A stretch of DNA of 64,000 nucleotides from Thermovorax subterraneus (GCA_021608145.1 JAKIHM010000001.1:124001-188000); one strand, 5' to 3'; positions 1-9,368 are shown, numbered from the stretch's first letter. The notes: generated by a model not told the origin, from the sequence alone. Program-made: numbers and translations.

Positions 1-834
1 TATTTTGTCACCTTCCTGGCGTACCCCCAGGCTCTGGAAAAAAGCATATCCATTTCCCACGGCATATTCTGGGATTTCCCTGGGTTTGACCGTCAACTTG
101 CAACCGAGGCCGACCGCAAAGAGTGGCTCCGGCGGCTTCACATAGCCTTGAGTGGGGTGCAAAAGGTGGTATCGGTGGATACTAATACCATAAATTGGAT
201 AAACGCCACATGGCCGGGGCTTTATCACAAATTAGAATACATTCCTAATTTTGTGAATCTGGGAAATTGCAGGCCCCGGGTAGAACATCCGGGCAAGGTA
301 AGAGTGATATTTCCACGGCGACTCACTTCGGTGCGGGGTGTAAACGAAGCGGCCCGAGCCGCAAAAGTATTGACAGCAAAATACCCAGGCAAAGTGGAAT
401 TTCATTTTGTAGGGAGAGGGCACTCAGACCGGCTGGAGGCCGAAGCATTGAAATGGGCATCGGAAAATGAAAACATATATTATTACTGGCAGCCGCCCCA
501 TATGATGCAGGAGCTTTTTCGCCACATGGATATAGCTATAATACCCACTAAAGCAGCGGAAGGCACCTCTCTTTCCTGCCTGGAAGCCATGGCCGCCGGC
601 TGCGCCGTGATAGCCTCGCCCGTCGGTGGGCTCACGGATATTGTTATAGACGGCTATAATGGGTTGCTGGTAAAGCCCACATCAAATAATCTGATAGAAG
701 CCCTGGATTACTTGATATGTAATGAGGATGAAAGGAGAAGGCTTGGAGAAAACGCCGCGAAGGTGGCCGAAGCCTTCAGTTTAACGCGCTGGAAACAAAG
801 ATGGCAAAAGGTGATTTCCGATGTTTTTCGCTAG
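1..834 (+). CDS. Glycosyltransferase family 4 (GT-B), 5' end outside window
   Basis: The frame is open from base 1, so the gene begins upstream; about 277 residues of its C-terminal part are seen. The C-terminal half carries the nucleotide-sugar-binding signature of GT4 enzymes: EGTSLSCLEAMAAG (the E-x7-E motif) followed by CAVIASPVGG and a DIVIDGYNGLLV block. The segment RVIFPRRLTSVRGVNEAARA is a typical start of the second Rossmann-like domain. Family knowledge: such retaining enzymes transfer a sugar from an NDP-sugar to a glycan, lipid or protein acceptor in the cytoplasm. The acceptor cannot be inferred. It may be co-transcribed with the SPOCS gene that begins 12 bases after its stop. 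Confidence 0.85.
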   Translation, partial: YFVTFLAYPQALEKSISISHGIFWDFPGFDRQLATEADRKEWLRRLHIALSGVQKVVSVDTNTINWINATWPGLYHKLEYIPNFVNLGNCRPRVEHPGKVRVIFPRRLTSVRGVNEAARAAKVLTAKYPGKVEFHFVGRGHSDRLEAEALKWASENENIYYYWQPPHMMQELFRHMDIAIIPTKAAEGTSLSCLEAMAAGCAVIASPVGGLTDIVIDGYNGLLVKPTSNNLIEALDYLICNEDERRRLGENAAKVAEAFSLTRWKQRWQKVISDVFR

Positions 835-845
835 GAAGTGATAAT

Positions 846-1301
846 GTGTACACGCATGTGGCAAAATGCACTGGGAATTTTATAAGGGTTCCACCGGCCC
901 CTGGACCGCTGGAAGTCCGGCTCCCGGTCGTTGTGGCAAAAAAAGAGGCCTCATTTCTTTTCACGCAAGAAAAAACCCTGCCGGAAATTCCCGATGGTAT
1001 AAAGAAGATCGAAACATCTCTTCAGAGCTCTAAATTTGTTGTTATAAAAGGTTATGTTATCTTCGAAATAACGGCCTCTCAGGACGTTTATTATATTTGC
1101 AGGGATATGGTAAAGCTTTTCACAACCCCCTGTTTCTTCAGGGGCAGCGTATCGGTTCCTGAAGCAGAGGAAGGAATGGAGGTCATCCCTCGGATTTCTA
1201 TAAAGATTTATTACACAAACTCCGGAGCCAGGATTTCAGAGCGTGTGCTGATAAATATAGAGCTGCAGTGCATCGAATACCGCAATATTTTTTTAAATTA
1301 A
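846..1301 (+). CDS. Single SPOCS (DUF3794) domain protein
   Basis: A 151-residue protein. An ATG at 801 is possible but overlaps the glycosyltransferase; the GTG at 846 is preferred because AGGAAGTG (833-840) lies five bases upstream. Residues about 50-140 match the SPOCS/DUF3794 pattern: a strand-rich stretch FVVIKGYVIFEITASQDVYY, a short PCFFRGSVSVPEA turn and a final IELQCIEYRNIF strand. SPOCS domains are known from spore-coat and spore-associated proteins of Firmicutes (SafA/SpoVID neighbourhood); the molecular role is not established. The next gene holds several copies of the same domain, suggesting a shared assembly. Function is inferred only from the domain. Confidence 0.7.
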   Translation: MYTHVAKCTGNFIRVPPAPGPLEVRLPVVVAKKEASFLFTQEKTLPEIPDGIKKIETSLQSSKFVVIKGYVIFEITASQDVYYICRDMVKLFTTPCFFRGSVSVPEAEEGMEVIPRISIKIYYTNSGARISERVLINIELQCIEYRNIFLN

Positions 1302-1404
1302 CTTCTGAGCCATATTTTGACCAACAACTGGATGGTATATAGCAGTGGGTAAGTCCGCTGAATATAATAAATTAACAGGTTTAGATATAATAGGGGGGTG
1401 CAGC

Positions 1405-3306
1405 ATGGGTTTAGGATCAGCCCTTTTTTTGACTAGAGAGCTACCGGTGGTCGCCAGGAAGATTAAAAAGGTCACCGGAAGAATAAACGCCCTGAATTAT
1501 ATAATACTGACTGATAAAATAATCGTTCAGGGCGTATTTCAAACACAGGTGTTTTTTGTCGGAACCGATGACATCGTCCACTACCTATCTGGAGACATAC
1601 CTTTTAAGACCGTACTCTATGTGCCCGGTGCAAGGCCCGGCATGACTGCCAGCATTTCTGCTGAAATAGAGAAAATAAGGACCAAGCTTTCGCCCGGGGG
1701 TGATAGTGTTCTTACCGAGGCCATTATAAAAGTCACGGCTACGGTGGAAGATGTAGCTTCTGTAAACCTGGCACCCGGCACCGACGCGACAGTACTCGCA
1801 GAATTGGTGGTTGGAGAAGGTTATGCTCAGGTGCTGGTGGAGGACACCTTTATCTTGGAGAATCCAGCCCAGAAGATAACTGAAATTAATTCAGAAGTTG
1901 TTATGCAAAATACAGAACTGATCGAAAGTAAAATTCTGGTTCAGACGGTTCTCCGCAACCAGGTGTATTACGTGGGAGAAGATGACGTGTCCTATCACCA
2001 GGCCTTTGACATCCCCGTGAGCGGAATTGTAGACATACCCGGGATTCAGCCAGGCATGAAGGCTTACGTTGAGCCGGTTGTTGGGATGAGTGAAGCTTAT
2101 TTGGTTTCTCCCGGAGAAATTTTTTTGAAAGCGGTAATTGGCTGGAATGTGGTGGTTGTAAATGAAGTCCTTACAAATATAGGAGTTTCTACGTTGGGCC
2201 AAAATTACAGAGTAAACGTATTGGTAAGTCAGCCGGTTACTCACCAGCACATGGTGGAGTCCAGGGTCTTGCTGGGAAATGAGGCATCTAAAGTCAGAGA
2301 AATAAAGGCCAATGTCAGTGAGTTATCTGCAATCATTGTGAAGAACAAGGTGATAATCCAGGGGGTGCTGCACAAGCAAATTTATTACGTGGGAATCGAT
2401 GAAGTAAATCGCCACAAGGCTGAAGATGTACCTTTTTCCACTTTCGTGGATTACGAAGGCGCCATGCCAGGACAAGTGGCAAGGGTAAAGGCCGACGTGG
2501 AATACTCATCTTTTACGCTTTTAAGCCCTAGGGAGGTTTTACAAAAAAATATAATTGCTTTTAACGTGACGGTGGTGGAACCCCGGAATCTGCCGATACT
2601 GTTAGGGCCGGGTCCGGTGGTGCGGATTCCCAGGACTGTAGGAGAGACAACAGGCCAGGTTGTGGTAAGCGATACGGAGCCAACGGTAGTGGAAGGGCTT
2701 ACCGTCACAAAAGCACCGATTGTAGTATCCGAAGAACAAGCAGGGTCAAGGCAAACCCAGGTAATTCATACCGTTGATGTATTTCCACTGGCCATTGGCC
2801 TCGGCGAAACTCGATGTGAGGTCAAAAACGTAAGGGTAACGCCGCTGGAAAACCAGGTGTTGGTGGAAGGTGATGTAAGCTGTGACATTTCATATATAGG
2901 CCCTGATGATGTGGTCTATCGCATTAGAGTCGATGACAGGTTTTCGGTCTTGGTGCCCCTCGAAGGATGTTTGCCTTCGTATGTGGTGGAAGCCAGTGCG
3001 GAAATTGAACATGCGGACTTTGAAATATTGCCCGGGGGAAGTCAAATAAGGTTGACTATAACCTTAAGGGCGACAGTGCGCTGTATAAAGGAAGAAACGG
3101 TGTATGTAGTAACTGATGTTAGAGGCCCAGGGGTAACGGTTGAGAAGCTCTTGGTTAGGGTCAAAATACCGACGGGAGAAATAGTACAGCTTTATGTGGT
3201 TACTGAAGTGTCGGGTGGAGGTATAAACTTCCAAAAGAGGACCTTCGTATTAGAGTTAGTAGGGGTGGGTGTAAGTCCAATAGACATAGTTGTAGATGTG
3301 TCCTAA
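1405..3306 (+). CDS. Multi-SPOCS (DUF3794) repeat protein
   Basis: A 633-residue protein made mostly of four SPOCS/DUF3794 repeats, at roughly residues 20-120, 165-260, 305-400 and 460-560, each with an xVxGxxxxQVFFVGxDD / HYxxxDIPF / VPGxxPGM pattern. A TTG-rich extension to 1345 is open, but the ATG at 1405 has TAGGGGGG just upstream and is the better start. There is no signal peptide or membrane segment. Such repeat proteins occur in spore-forming Clostridia and are thought to be spore envelope or morphogenetic components; that is inference. The end overlaps the stop of the convergent MFS gene by four bases, leaving no room for separate terminators. Confidence 0.75.
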   Translation: MGLGSALFLTRELPVVARKIKKVTGRINALNYIILTDKIIVQGVFQTQVFFVGTDDIVHYLSGDIPFKTVLYVPGARPGMTASISAEIEKIRTKLSPGGDSVLTEAIIKVTATVEDVASVNLAPGTDATVLAELVVGEGYAQVLVEDTFILENPAQKITEINSEVVMQNTELIESKILVQTVLRNQVYYVGEDDVSYHQAFDIPVSGIVDIPGIQPGMKAYVEPVVGMSEAYLVSPGEIFLKAVIGWNVVVVNEVLTNIGVSTLGQNYRVNVLVSQPVTHQHMVESRVLLGNEASKVREIKANVSELSAIIVKNKVIIQGVLHKQIYYVGIDEVNRHKAEDVPFSTFVDYEGAMPGQVARVKADVEYSSFTLLSPREVLQKNIIAFNVTVVEPRNLPILLGPGPVVRIPRTVGETTGQVVVSDTEPTVVEGLTVTKAPIVVSEEQAGSRQTQVIHTVDVFPLAIGLGETRCEVKNVRVTPLENQVLVEGDVSCDISYIGPDDVVYRIRVDDRFSVLVPLEGCLPSYVVEASAEIEHADFEILPGGSQIRLTITLRATVRCIKEETVYVVTDVRGPGVTVEKLLVRVKIPTGEIVQLYVVTEVSGGGINFQKRTFVLELVGVGVSPIDIVVDVS

Positions 3307-4565
3307 TTTTCCGGTTCCTTTAATGCAAAAGCAGTTACAACTGACGAAGCCACCACCAAAGCTGTTATCAAAAAGAGGTGGACATAAGATAGATACTGCA
3401 AGATTATACCTCCAAGGAGGGGCAAAAAGGTAGTAGGGGCGGTCAGGGTGTTTAAAAGGCCTATATAAAGAGGCCTTTTTTCTTCGGGTGCAATCCTCAG
3501 CAGATAATTAAAAATTCCTGTCCATATTCCGCTATACGTCGCGCCTATTAATGTAAATATTAGCGCGTACAGCCAGAAGAAAGGAAGCTCCAGCTTGTAA
3601 AGTAAAAAGCTGGCAAGTGCCATAAATGGTTGAAGCAGTGTAATCCCTGCTGTTAGGATTACGACCTTCCTGCTCCCGTATAAGTCTATGGCTTTTCCGA
3701 AAAATATCCCCGTTAATATTGAACCGACCATCTGGGCGGAAACGAAGATACCTATATTTTCCTGCGGAACCCCTAATATTTCCCTGGCAAATAGAGCGTA
3801 AAAAGGTAGCGGCATAAAAAAGCCTCTCAAGAGGGTATTTATGATAATTAGCAAGCGAAAACTGCCGTCTTCTCTGAAGACCTTAGGAATTCCTATAAGA
3901 TATTTTGCGAGGCTTTCATACCTGCGCGGAGTTCCGTCTTCAGATTCTTTTAGCCTGAGGAAGGAAAGGAAAGATAAAGTGGAAAATACAAACCCCAGGG
4001 AGAAAATGATAGTGTAATTGTAGGGAAAGGCGATGGTTTTAAGTCCCAGGATCGCCTTTACCGCAAATCCGGCTATAAATGCAAGAAGTCCTCCGATAGC
4101 CTGGGTCTTCGCATAGTAATCCCCCCTGCGCTCCAGGGGGATGCATTTTGCGAAAAGGTCAATCCACGGGACCCCGCTTATTCCGTCGGAGAAAGAAAGT
4201 ACCACAAAAAAAGCGTAAAATAAGAAGAGTGAAAGTTTGGGATTTTTCCCGGCGATTAAAGAAGAGAGGACCATCATGCCCGCCGCTAGCCTCAACATGC
4301 CGCCCGCTAGTGTAACGAGAGGTTTTTTTCTCGGCATGGCTTCTGCCCTGCGGGCTATAAAAAGCTGCGGTAAAAACCACCCGCAATTTCTTATGGTAGT
4401 TGTAAGCCCTATAAGTACCGGCGAATTTGTCAGGTTGCTCACGAAAGAGGAGATCACGGTGCCCGGTTCAAAAAAACCGCCGAATGCGGAGAAAAATATG
4501 GCGTCGTAACTCAAAGCGCTAAAATTGACGTTAGTATCTTTTTCTTCTAAACTTCTTTCTTCCAC
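3303..4565 (-). CDS. Major facilitator superfamily transporter
   Basis: A 420-residue protein with about twelve hydrophobic segments and a central charged loop (KESEDGTPRRYESL), as in MFS permeases. Segment 2-3 carries RRAEAMPRKKP, corresponding to the cytoplasmic loop motif A region. I chose GTG at 4565 (complement) because GGAGGG lies six bases before it; a longer TTG start at 4604 has no such site. The substrate cannot be told from sequence. The gene is divergent from moeA and convergent with the SPOCS gene, whose stop it overlaps, so it appears to be a single-gene unit. Confidence 0.8.
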   Translation of the reverse strand: MEERSLEEKDTNVNFSALSYDAIFFSAFGGFFEPGTVISSFVSNLTNSPVLIGLTTTIRNCGWFLPQLFIARRAEAMPRKKPLVTLAGGMLRLAAGMMVLSSLIAGKNPKLSLFLFYAFFVVLSFSDGISGVPWIDLFAKCIPLERRGDYYAKTQAIGGLLAFIAGFAVKAILGLKTIAFPYNYTIIFSLGFVFSTLSFLSFLRLKESEDGTPRRYESLAKYLIGIPKVFREDGSFRLLIIINTLLRGFFMPLPFYALFAREILGVPQENIGIFVSAQMVGSILTGIFFGKAIDLYGSRKVVILTAGITLLQPFMALASFLLYKLELPFFWLYALIFTLIGATYSGIWTGIFNYLLRIAPEEKRPLYIGLLNTLTAPTTFLPLLGGIILQYLSYVHLFLITALVVASSVVTAFALKEPEN

Positions 4566-4661
4566 AAAGTACCCTCCATTCCACAAAATCTTTATCTTCG
4601 ACAAAAAAGTATTTATTCCTTTTTTGAAAAGAAAAATTTTTATTTAGGAAGGAATCGGAAG

Positions 4662-4675
4662 GTTCTGTGCAGAAC
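4662..4675. promoter_or_regulatory. 14-bp palindrome in MFS/moeA divergent region
   Basis: GTTCTG-TG-CAGAAC is a perfect inverted repeat 47 bases before the moeA start, in the short divergent spacer shared with the MFS gene. It could be an operator controlling either side. No regulator in the window is obviously linked to it and the motif does not match ModE or another binding site I know, so this is only a candidate. Confidence 0.25.
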
Positions 4676-4721
4676 ATATTAAAATAAAACACATTTTAGA
4701 AATTAAAGGAGAATTGTCGCG

Positions 4722-5954
4722 ATGGAGCTATTTGACGCTTTGAAAATCGAGGAAGCCTTAAAAGTCCTAAAAGAAAATTTAGTTGGTGTTAAGCCAAAGA
4801 GCGAGGAAGTCATGCTGCAAGATGCGTATGGCAGGGTGCTGGCGGAGGACGTCTATTCGCCCGAAGACATCCCGCCGTTTAACCGTTCTACTGTTGACGG
4901 GTACGCGGTAATATCGAGGGATACATTTGGGGCATGTGAATCTCTACCGGCGATGCTTAAAGTAGTAGGAGAGATAAAGATGGGGGAAAGGCCGCAGTTT
5001 TCTTTGAAAGCAGGAGAGGCTGCGAGGATTTCCACAGGGGGGATGCTGCCGGAGAGTTCTGATGCGGTCGTTATGCTTGAATATACACAACCTCTTGAGG
5101 ATGGGACCCTATTGATAGAAAGGCCGGTTGCGCCGGGGGAAAACGTCATCCTGAAGGGAGAAGATGTGAGGAAGGGAGGCTTAGTTCTTAAAAAAGGGCA
5201 CACCTTGAGGCCTCAGGACCTGGCAGCCCTGGCAGGCATGGGATTTGATAAGGTGAAGGTTTCGGCTTTGCCGCGGGTTTCAGTGATTTCCACCGGCGAC
5301 GAGATAAAACCTCCGGGTGAAGAGATAAAGGAAGGCGAAATAAGGGACATGAACAGTTTTTCTATTGCGGGATTGGTGCTGAAATGGGGAGGAATACCTG
5401 AAATATTCGGAGTTGTGCGGGATGATTTCGACGAAATAAAAAAAGCGGTGTCGGAAGCCCTGAAAATAAGCGACCTCGTCGTGATTTCCGGCGGAAGCTC
5501 GGTCGGAACCAGAGACCTTACGGTAAGGGTCTTGGATAGTTTGGGAAGTCCCGGGGTGCTCGTTCATGGGATTGCGGTAAAGCCAGGAAAGCCTACAATA
5601 ATTGCGGTGGTGGATGGGAAACCGGTAATAGGGCTTCCCGGGCATCCGGTATCTGCAATGGTCATTTTTGAACAGGTGGTAAGGCCTATTCTTTCGTGGT
5701 TTCTTGGAAGGGCACAAGACTATGGCGGACCTAAAGTTAGGGCGAGGATGGGCCGGAACATTTCATCGGCTGCCGGGAGAGAGGACTTTATTCGGGTAAA
5801 ATTGGCGCAAAGGGACGGGGAACTCTGGGCTGTGCCCGTTTTAGGCAAATCCGGTCTTATTTCCACAATGGTGGAATCTCACGGCCTTGTTAGAATAGCT
5901 TCGGAAAAACTGGGAGTGAAAGAGGGAGAATACGTGGATGTGGAGCTTTATTGA
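4722..5954 (+). CDS. moeA: Molybdopterin molybdenumtransferase MoeA
   Basis: A 410-residue MoeA, the usual family length. It inserts molybdate (or tungstate) into adenylylated molybdopterin in the last step of Moco synthesis. The N-terminal part has PPFNRSTVDGYAV, the conserved MoeA substrate-loop motif; the central MPT-binding domain has VSVISTGDEIKPPGE, VISGGSSVGTRDLT and HGIAVKPGKPTII followed by GLPGHPVSAMV; domain IV is at the C-terminus. The ATG has AAAGGAG upstream. It heads the Moco operon and is followed, with overlap, by a second MoeA carrying an additional domain. In anaerobes with two MoeA copies, one may be specialised for tungsten, but nothing here decides that. Confidence 0.95.
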   Translation: MELFDALKIEEALKVLKENLVGVKPKSEEVMLQDAYGRVLAEDVYSPEDIPPFNRSTVDGYAVISRDTFGACESLPAMLKVVGEIKMGERPQFSLKAGEAARISTGGMLPESSDAVVMLEYTQPLEDGTLLIERPVAPGENVILKGEDVRKGGLVLKKGHTLRPQDLAALAGMGFDKVKVSALPRVSVISTGDEIKPPGEEIKEGEIRDMNSFSIAGLVLKWGGIPEIFGVVRDDFDEIKKAVSEALKISDLVVISGGSSVGTRDLTVRVLDSLGSPGVLVHGIAVKPGKPTIIAVVDGKPVIGLPGHPVSAMVIFEQVVRPILSWFLGRAQDYGGPKVRARMGRNISSAAGREDFIRVKLAQRDGELWAVPVLGKSGLISTMVESHGLVRIASEKLGVKEGEYVDVELY

Positions 5955-5961
5955 GGGAGGG

Positions 5962-7896
5962 ATGCTGTTGAAGGAAAGGCAAATTTACCTGGACAATCCG
6001 CCTTTAGGCGAAGCTTTGGAAAAGTACTTTAATGAATTGGAAAAAATAGGTGCGTTAAAGCCAAAAGGCATGGAGGCAATCCCGGTAAGGGAAGCCCTGG
6101 GGCGGATCACATCCGAGCCGGTTTTCGCCCGGATTTCTTCGCCCCACTACAACGCCGCCGCCATGGACGGGATAGCGGTTAGCGCGAAGGACACCTTCGG
6201 CGCTTCCGAAAAAAACCCCGTAAGGCTGAAAGAAGGGGTGAATTTCTGGCCCGTTGATACCGGCGACCCCTTGCCTCCCGGATGCGACGCGGTGATTATG
6301 ATAGAGGAAGTGCACCCTCTGGGAGGCGGAGAGGTCGAAATAGTATCGCCCTGTGCTCCCTGGGACAACGTGAGGAGCATCGGCGAAGATTTGGCGGCAA
6401 CGGAGCTAATCGTGCCGGAAAACCACAGGCTCCGGCCGCAGGATTTGAGTGCAATCATTGCTGCCGGCCATGAGACTGTAAAAGTGAGGGAAAAGCCGAA
6501 AGTAGCTATAATCCCGACCGGGAGTGAGCTCGTAGACCCTGGAACTCCATTAAAACCCGGCGACATAATCGAATCCAATTCTGCTATGCTCGCGGGACTT
6601 GTGGAAGAATGGGGCGGAAAGGCAACTGTACTGGAAAAAGTAAAGGACGACTTTGAACTCATAATGCAGAGAGTCCAAAAAGCCGTGGAGTTTGCCGACG
6701 TGGTCCTGATAAACGCGGGTTCTTCTGCGGGGACGGAGGACTACACTTCGAGCTGTATAAAAAAGCTCGGGAAGCTTTTGGTACACGGTGTGGCAATACG
6801 GCCTGGGAAGCCGGTGGTGCTGGGGCATATAGAGGGAAAGCCCGTAATAGGTGTTCCGGGGTATCCGGTATCCGCCTACCTTGCCATGGAGCTATTCGTA
6901 AAGCCATTGCTTTATAGGATGCAGGGGCTTCCGGTGCCAGAAAGGGAAAAGGTAAAAGCTAAGCTATCGCGGAGGGTAGTTTCCACGATAGGGACGTTGG
7001 AGTTTTTGAGGGTAAAGGTGGGCAGGATGGGTAGCGAATACGTAGCGTCGCCGCTTTCACGGGGTGCGGGAGTGATTATGTCGGTCGTCAGGGCCGATGG
7101 CATCGTGAGGATACCCGAGGCTAGAGAAGGGATAGAGGCGGGGGAATACGTGGAGGTGGAACTCTTAAAGAGCAAGGAAGAAATAGAAAGCTCGGTGCTG
7201 ATGATAGGAAGCCACGACGTTACAATTGATATACTGGCCAACGAAATAAAGCGGCTTTATCCGGAAATCACCCTTTCTTCCGCCCACGTGGGAAGCATGG
7301 GAGGCATAATGGCCCTGATGCGTGGTGAGGCCCATCTGGCCGGGATTCACCTTTTGGACCCAGAGACCGGCGAGTACAACGTCCCCTATATAAAAAAATA
7401 CCTCCCCAATCGCAGGGTTTTTCTGGTCAATCTGGCCTACCGCCAGCAGGGGCTGATGGTGAAAAAGGGCAATCCCAAATGCATAAGGAGCATCGAAGAC
7501 CTAGTGCGCGAAGACATTACCTTCGTAAACCGCCAAAAAGGGGCGGGGACGAGAATTCTGCTCGATTTAAAGTTAAAGGAGCTCGGCATCGACCCGGTGC
7601 AAATTAAAGGATACGGCAAGGAGGAGTACACGCACCTTGCTGTGGCAGCTGCTGTGGCAGGAGGGGGTGCCGACGTTGGCCTGGGCATAATGGCAGCGGC
7701 AAAGGCTTTTGACCTGGATTTCATCCCTGTGGCGCCGGAAAGATACGATATAGCGATTCCCGAGGAATTTTATCATGCTGATTTAATGCAGAAGATATTG
7801 AAAATCATAAGGTCCGATGAATTTAAGAAAAAAATAGAATCCCTGGGAGGGTACGATACGTCCATGACCGGGGAATTATTGATTGGGGGCGATTGA
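5962..7896 (+). CDS. MoeA fused to a periplasmic-binding-protein-like domain
   Basis: A 644-residue fusion. Residues 1-400 form a second full MoeA (SPHYNAAAMDGIAV, VAIIPTGSELVDPG, LINAGSSAGTEDYT, HGVAIRPGKPVVL, GVPGYPVSAYL). Residues about 410-640 form a PBP-like domain related to molybdate-binding and LysR-effector folds (VLMIGSHDVTIDILANEI, HVGSMGGIMALMRGEAH, QKGAGTRILLDL, GGGADVGLGIMAAAK). There is no signal peptide, so the PBP-like part acts in the cytoplasm, perhaps sensing or presenting molybdate/tungstate; that is inference. Start is ambiguous: ATG 5962 or TTG 5968 share the GAGGGAGG at 5953-5960; GTG/ATG further upstream would overlap moeA more. The moeA stop lies just before. This architecture is known in Clostridia and archaea. 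Confidence 0.92.
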   Translation: MLLKERQIYLDNPPLGEALEKYFNELEKIGALKPKGMEAIPVREALGRITSEPVFARISSPHYNAAAMDGIAVSAKDTFGASEKNPVRLKEGVNFWPVDTGDPLPPGCDAVIMIEEVHPLGGGEVEIVSPCAPWDNVRSIGEDLAATELIVPENHRLRPQDLSAIIAAGHETVKVREKPKVAIIPTGSELVDPGTPLKPGDIIESNSAMLAGLVEEWGGKATVLEKVKDDFELIMQRVQKAVEFADVVLINAGSSAGTEDYTSSCIKKLGKLLVHGVAIRPGKPVVLGHIEGKPVIGVPGYPVSAYLAMELFVKPLLYRMQGLPVPEREKVKAKLSRRVVSTIGTLEFLRVKVGRMGSEYVASPLSRGAGVIMSVVRADGIVRIPEAREGIEAGEYVEVELLKSKEEIESSVLMIGSHDVTIDILANEIKRLYPEITLSSAHVGSMGGIMALMRGEAHLAGIHLLDPETGEYNVPYIKKYLPNRRVFLVNLAYRQQGLMVKKGNPKCIRSIEDLVREDITFVNRQKGAGTRILLDLKLKELGIDPVQIKGYGKEEYTHLAVAAAVAGGGADVGLGIMAAAKAFDLDFIPVAPERYDIAIPEEFYHADLMQKILKIIRSDEFKKKIESLGGYDTSMTGELLIGGD

Positions 7897-8871
7897 GTGA
7901 AGGACCGCTTTGGAAGGGAAATTAACTATATAAGGGTTTCGGTCACGGACCGGTGCAATTTCAGGTGCATCTACTGTATGCCCGAAGAGGGGGTTTTGCC
8001 GAAAGACTGCGGTGACATCCTGCGCTTTGAGGAAATCGCGCACTTTTTGAAGGCGATAGCGCCCCTTGGAATTTCGGCGGTGAGGATAACCGGCGGCGAG
8101 CCGCTAGTGCGAAAGGGCATTGTTGACTTTATAAGGATGTTGCGGCTGATTCCAGAGATAAGGGATATTTCCATGACCACCAACGGTTCGCTGCTTTCGG
8201 GGTTAGCCGAAGAATTGAAAAAAGCTGGCCTTGATAGAGTAAATATTAGCCTTGACAGTTTAAATCCAGAAAAATTCCATCGCATGACAAGAGTCGGGAA
8301 TTTAAAAGACGTGCTCGATGGAATAAGAGCGGCTCTGGAAAACGACCTTTCTCCGGTAAAAATAAACTGCGTAGTGGTGAAGGGGTTTAACGACGACGAA
8401 GTGGCGGATTTTGCAAGGCTCACTATCGATAATCCCCTCACCGTCCGGTTTATAGAGCTCATGCCGGTGGGCGAGGCCGCAAAGGAGAAGATGGAAATGG
8501 TTTCCCAGGACCGCATAACACGCCTTCTGGGGATGAAGCTCGAGCCGGTGAAGTACGAAGAAAAAGGCGAAGGGCCAGCCTTGTATTTCAAGATACCCGG
8601 CGCAAAAGGGTACGTGGGCTTCATTTCGCCCATCAGCCATCACTTTTGTGCCCGGTGCAACCGGGTGAGGCTCACAGCTGACGGAAAGCTGAAGCCCTGC
8701 CTCGATTCGGAAGACGAGATAGACATAAAGGTGCTTTTGAGGGAGGGTGCTTCCGATGAAAAATTGAGGCAGGTTTTCATCGAAGCCCTTACCCAAAAAC
8801 CGGCTGGGCACAGGATGAACATCGTGCCTTTCGAAAGGAAAAAGAGGAACATGTGTCAGATAGGGGGATGA
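7897..8871 (+). CDS. moaA: GTP 3',8-cyclase MoaA
   Basis: A 324-residue radical-SAM enzyme that converts GTP to 3',8-cyclo-GTP, the first step of molybdopterin synthesis. The N-terminal cluster motif is C20-x3-C24-x2-C27, and the second, substrate-binding cluster is C251, C254 and C268 in the C-terminal region (HHFCARCNRVRLTADG...KPCL). GGEPLVR follows the radical-SAM glycine-rich motif. The protein lacks the usual C-terminal GG tail but ends in GG after CQI, consistent with the family's conserved GG-end. GTG start directly after the upstream TGA with GGGGGC before it. Translationally coupled to its neighbours. Confidence 0.96.
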   Translation: MKDRFGREINYIRVSVTDRCNFRCIYCMPEEGVLPKDCGDILRFEEIAHFLKAIAPLGISAVRITGGEPLVRKGIVDFIRMLRLIPEIRDISMTTNGSLLSGLAEELKKAGLDRVNISLDSLNPEKFHRMTRVGNLKDVLDGIRAALENDLSPVKINCVVVKGFNDDEVADFARLTIDNPLTVRFIELMPVGEAAKEKMEMVSQDRITRLLGMKLEPVKYEEKGEGPALYFKIPGAKGYVGFISPISHHFCARCNRVRLTADGKLKPCLDSEDEIDIKVLLREGASDEKLRQVFIEALTQKPAGHRMNIVPFERKKRNMCQIGG

Positions 8872-8873
8872 AG

Positions 8874-9368
8874 ATGGAATTTACTCATATCGATAAAAGT
8901 GGAAGGCCGAAAATGGTGGATGTGAGTGAAAAGCCTGATACGGTGCGCAGTGCCGTGGCAAAAGGATATGTGGTGATGAAGCCGGAAACCCTGCAAATGA
9001 TAAAAGAGGGCCGGATGAAGAAGGGCGATGTGCTTTCGGTGGCACAGGTAGCGGGGATAATGGCGACCAAAAAGACGCCGGATATAATTCCTCTATGCCA
9101 CAACATAAATCTCTCTGGGGTAGAAATGGAGTTTCAAATTTTAGAGGACAAAAATGCGGTGGCCGTTCAGGCCGTCGTACGCTCCGTAGGAAAAACGGGC
9201 GTGGAAATGGAGGCCTTAACGGCGGTATCGGCCGCCTGCCTTGCCATTTATGATATGTGCAAGGCGGTAGATAAAGGCATGGTTATAAAAAATATCCAGC
9301 TCATTGAAAAAACAGGAGGTAAAAGCGGGGATTTCAAGAGGGAGGAGGAAGTGCCGTGGGAAGGGTAG
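8874..9368 (+). CDS. moaC: Cyclic pyranopterin monophosphate synthase MoaC
   Basis: A 164-residue MoaC, normal family length, which converts 3',8-cyclo-GTP to cPMP. It has the conserved IPLCHNINLSGVEMEF block, GVEMEALTAVSAACLAIYDMCK and the final K-x-GGKSGDF element. ATG 8874 has AGGGGG (8862-8867) six bases upstream; the moaA stop ends at 8871. moaD, moaE and moaB-type genes for the next steps are not in this window apart from the MogA-like fusion that follows. Confidence 0.95.
   Translation: MEFTHIDKSGRPKMVDVSEKPDTVRSAVAKGYVVMKPETLQMIKEGRMKKGDVLSVAQVAGIMATKKTPDIIPLCHNINLSGVEMEFQILEDKNAVAVQAVVRSVGKTGVEMEALTAVSAACLAIYDMCKAVDKGMVIKNIQLIEKTGGKSGDFKREEEVPWEG

Noticed and set aside
4605-4721. 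Moco riboswitch before moeA
   Set aside because: The divergent spacer is too short and AT-rich and shows only a 14-bp palindrome, not the multi-stem Moco motif.
7971-8633. 220-codon open frame opposite moaA
   Set aside because: Lies wholly antisense to a gene with clear radical-SAM motifs, has no ribosome-binding site, and its composition is that of a mirrored coding frame.
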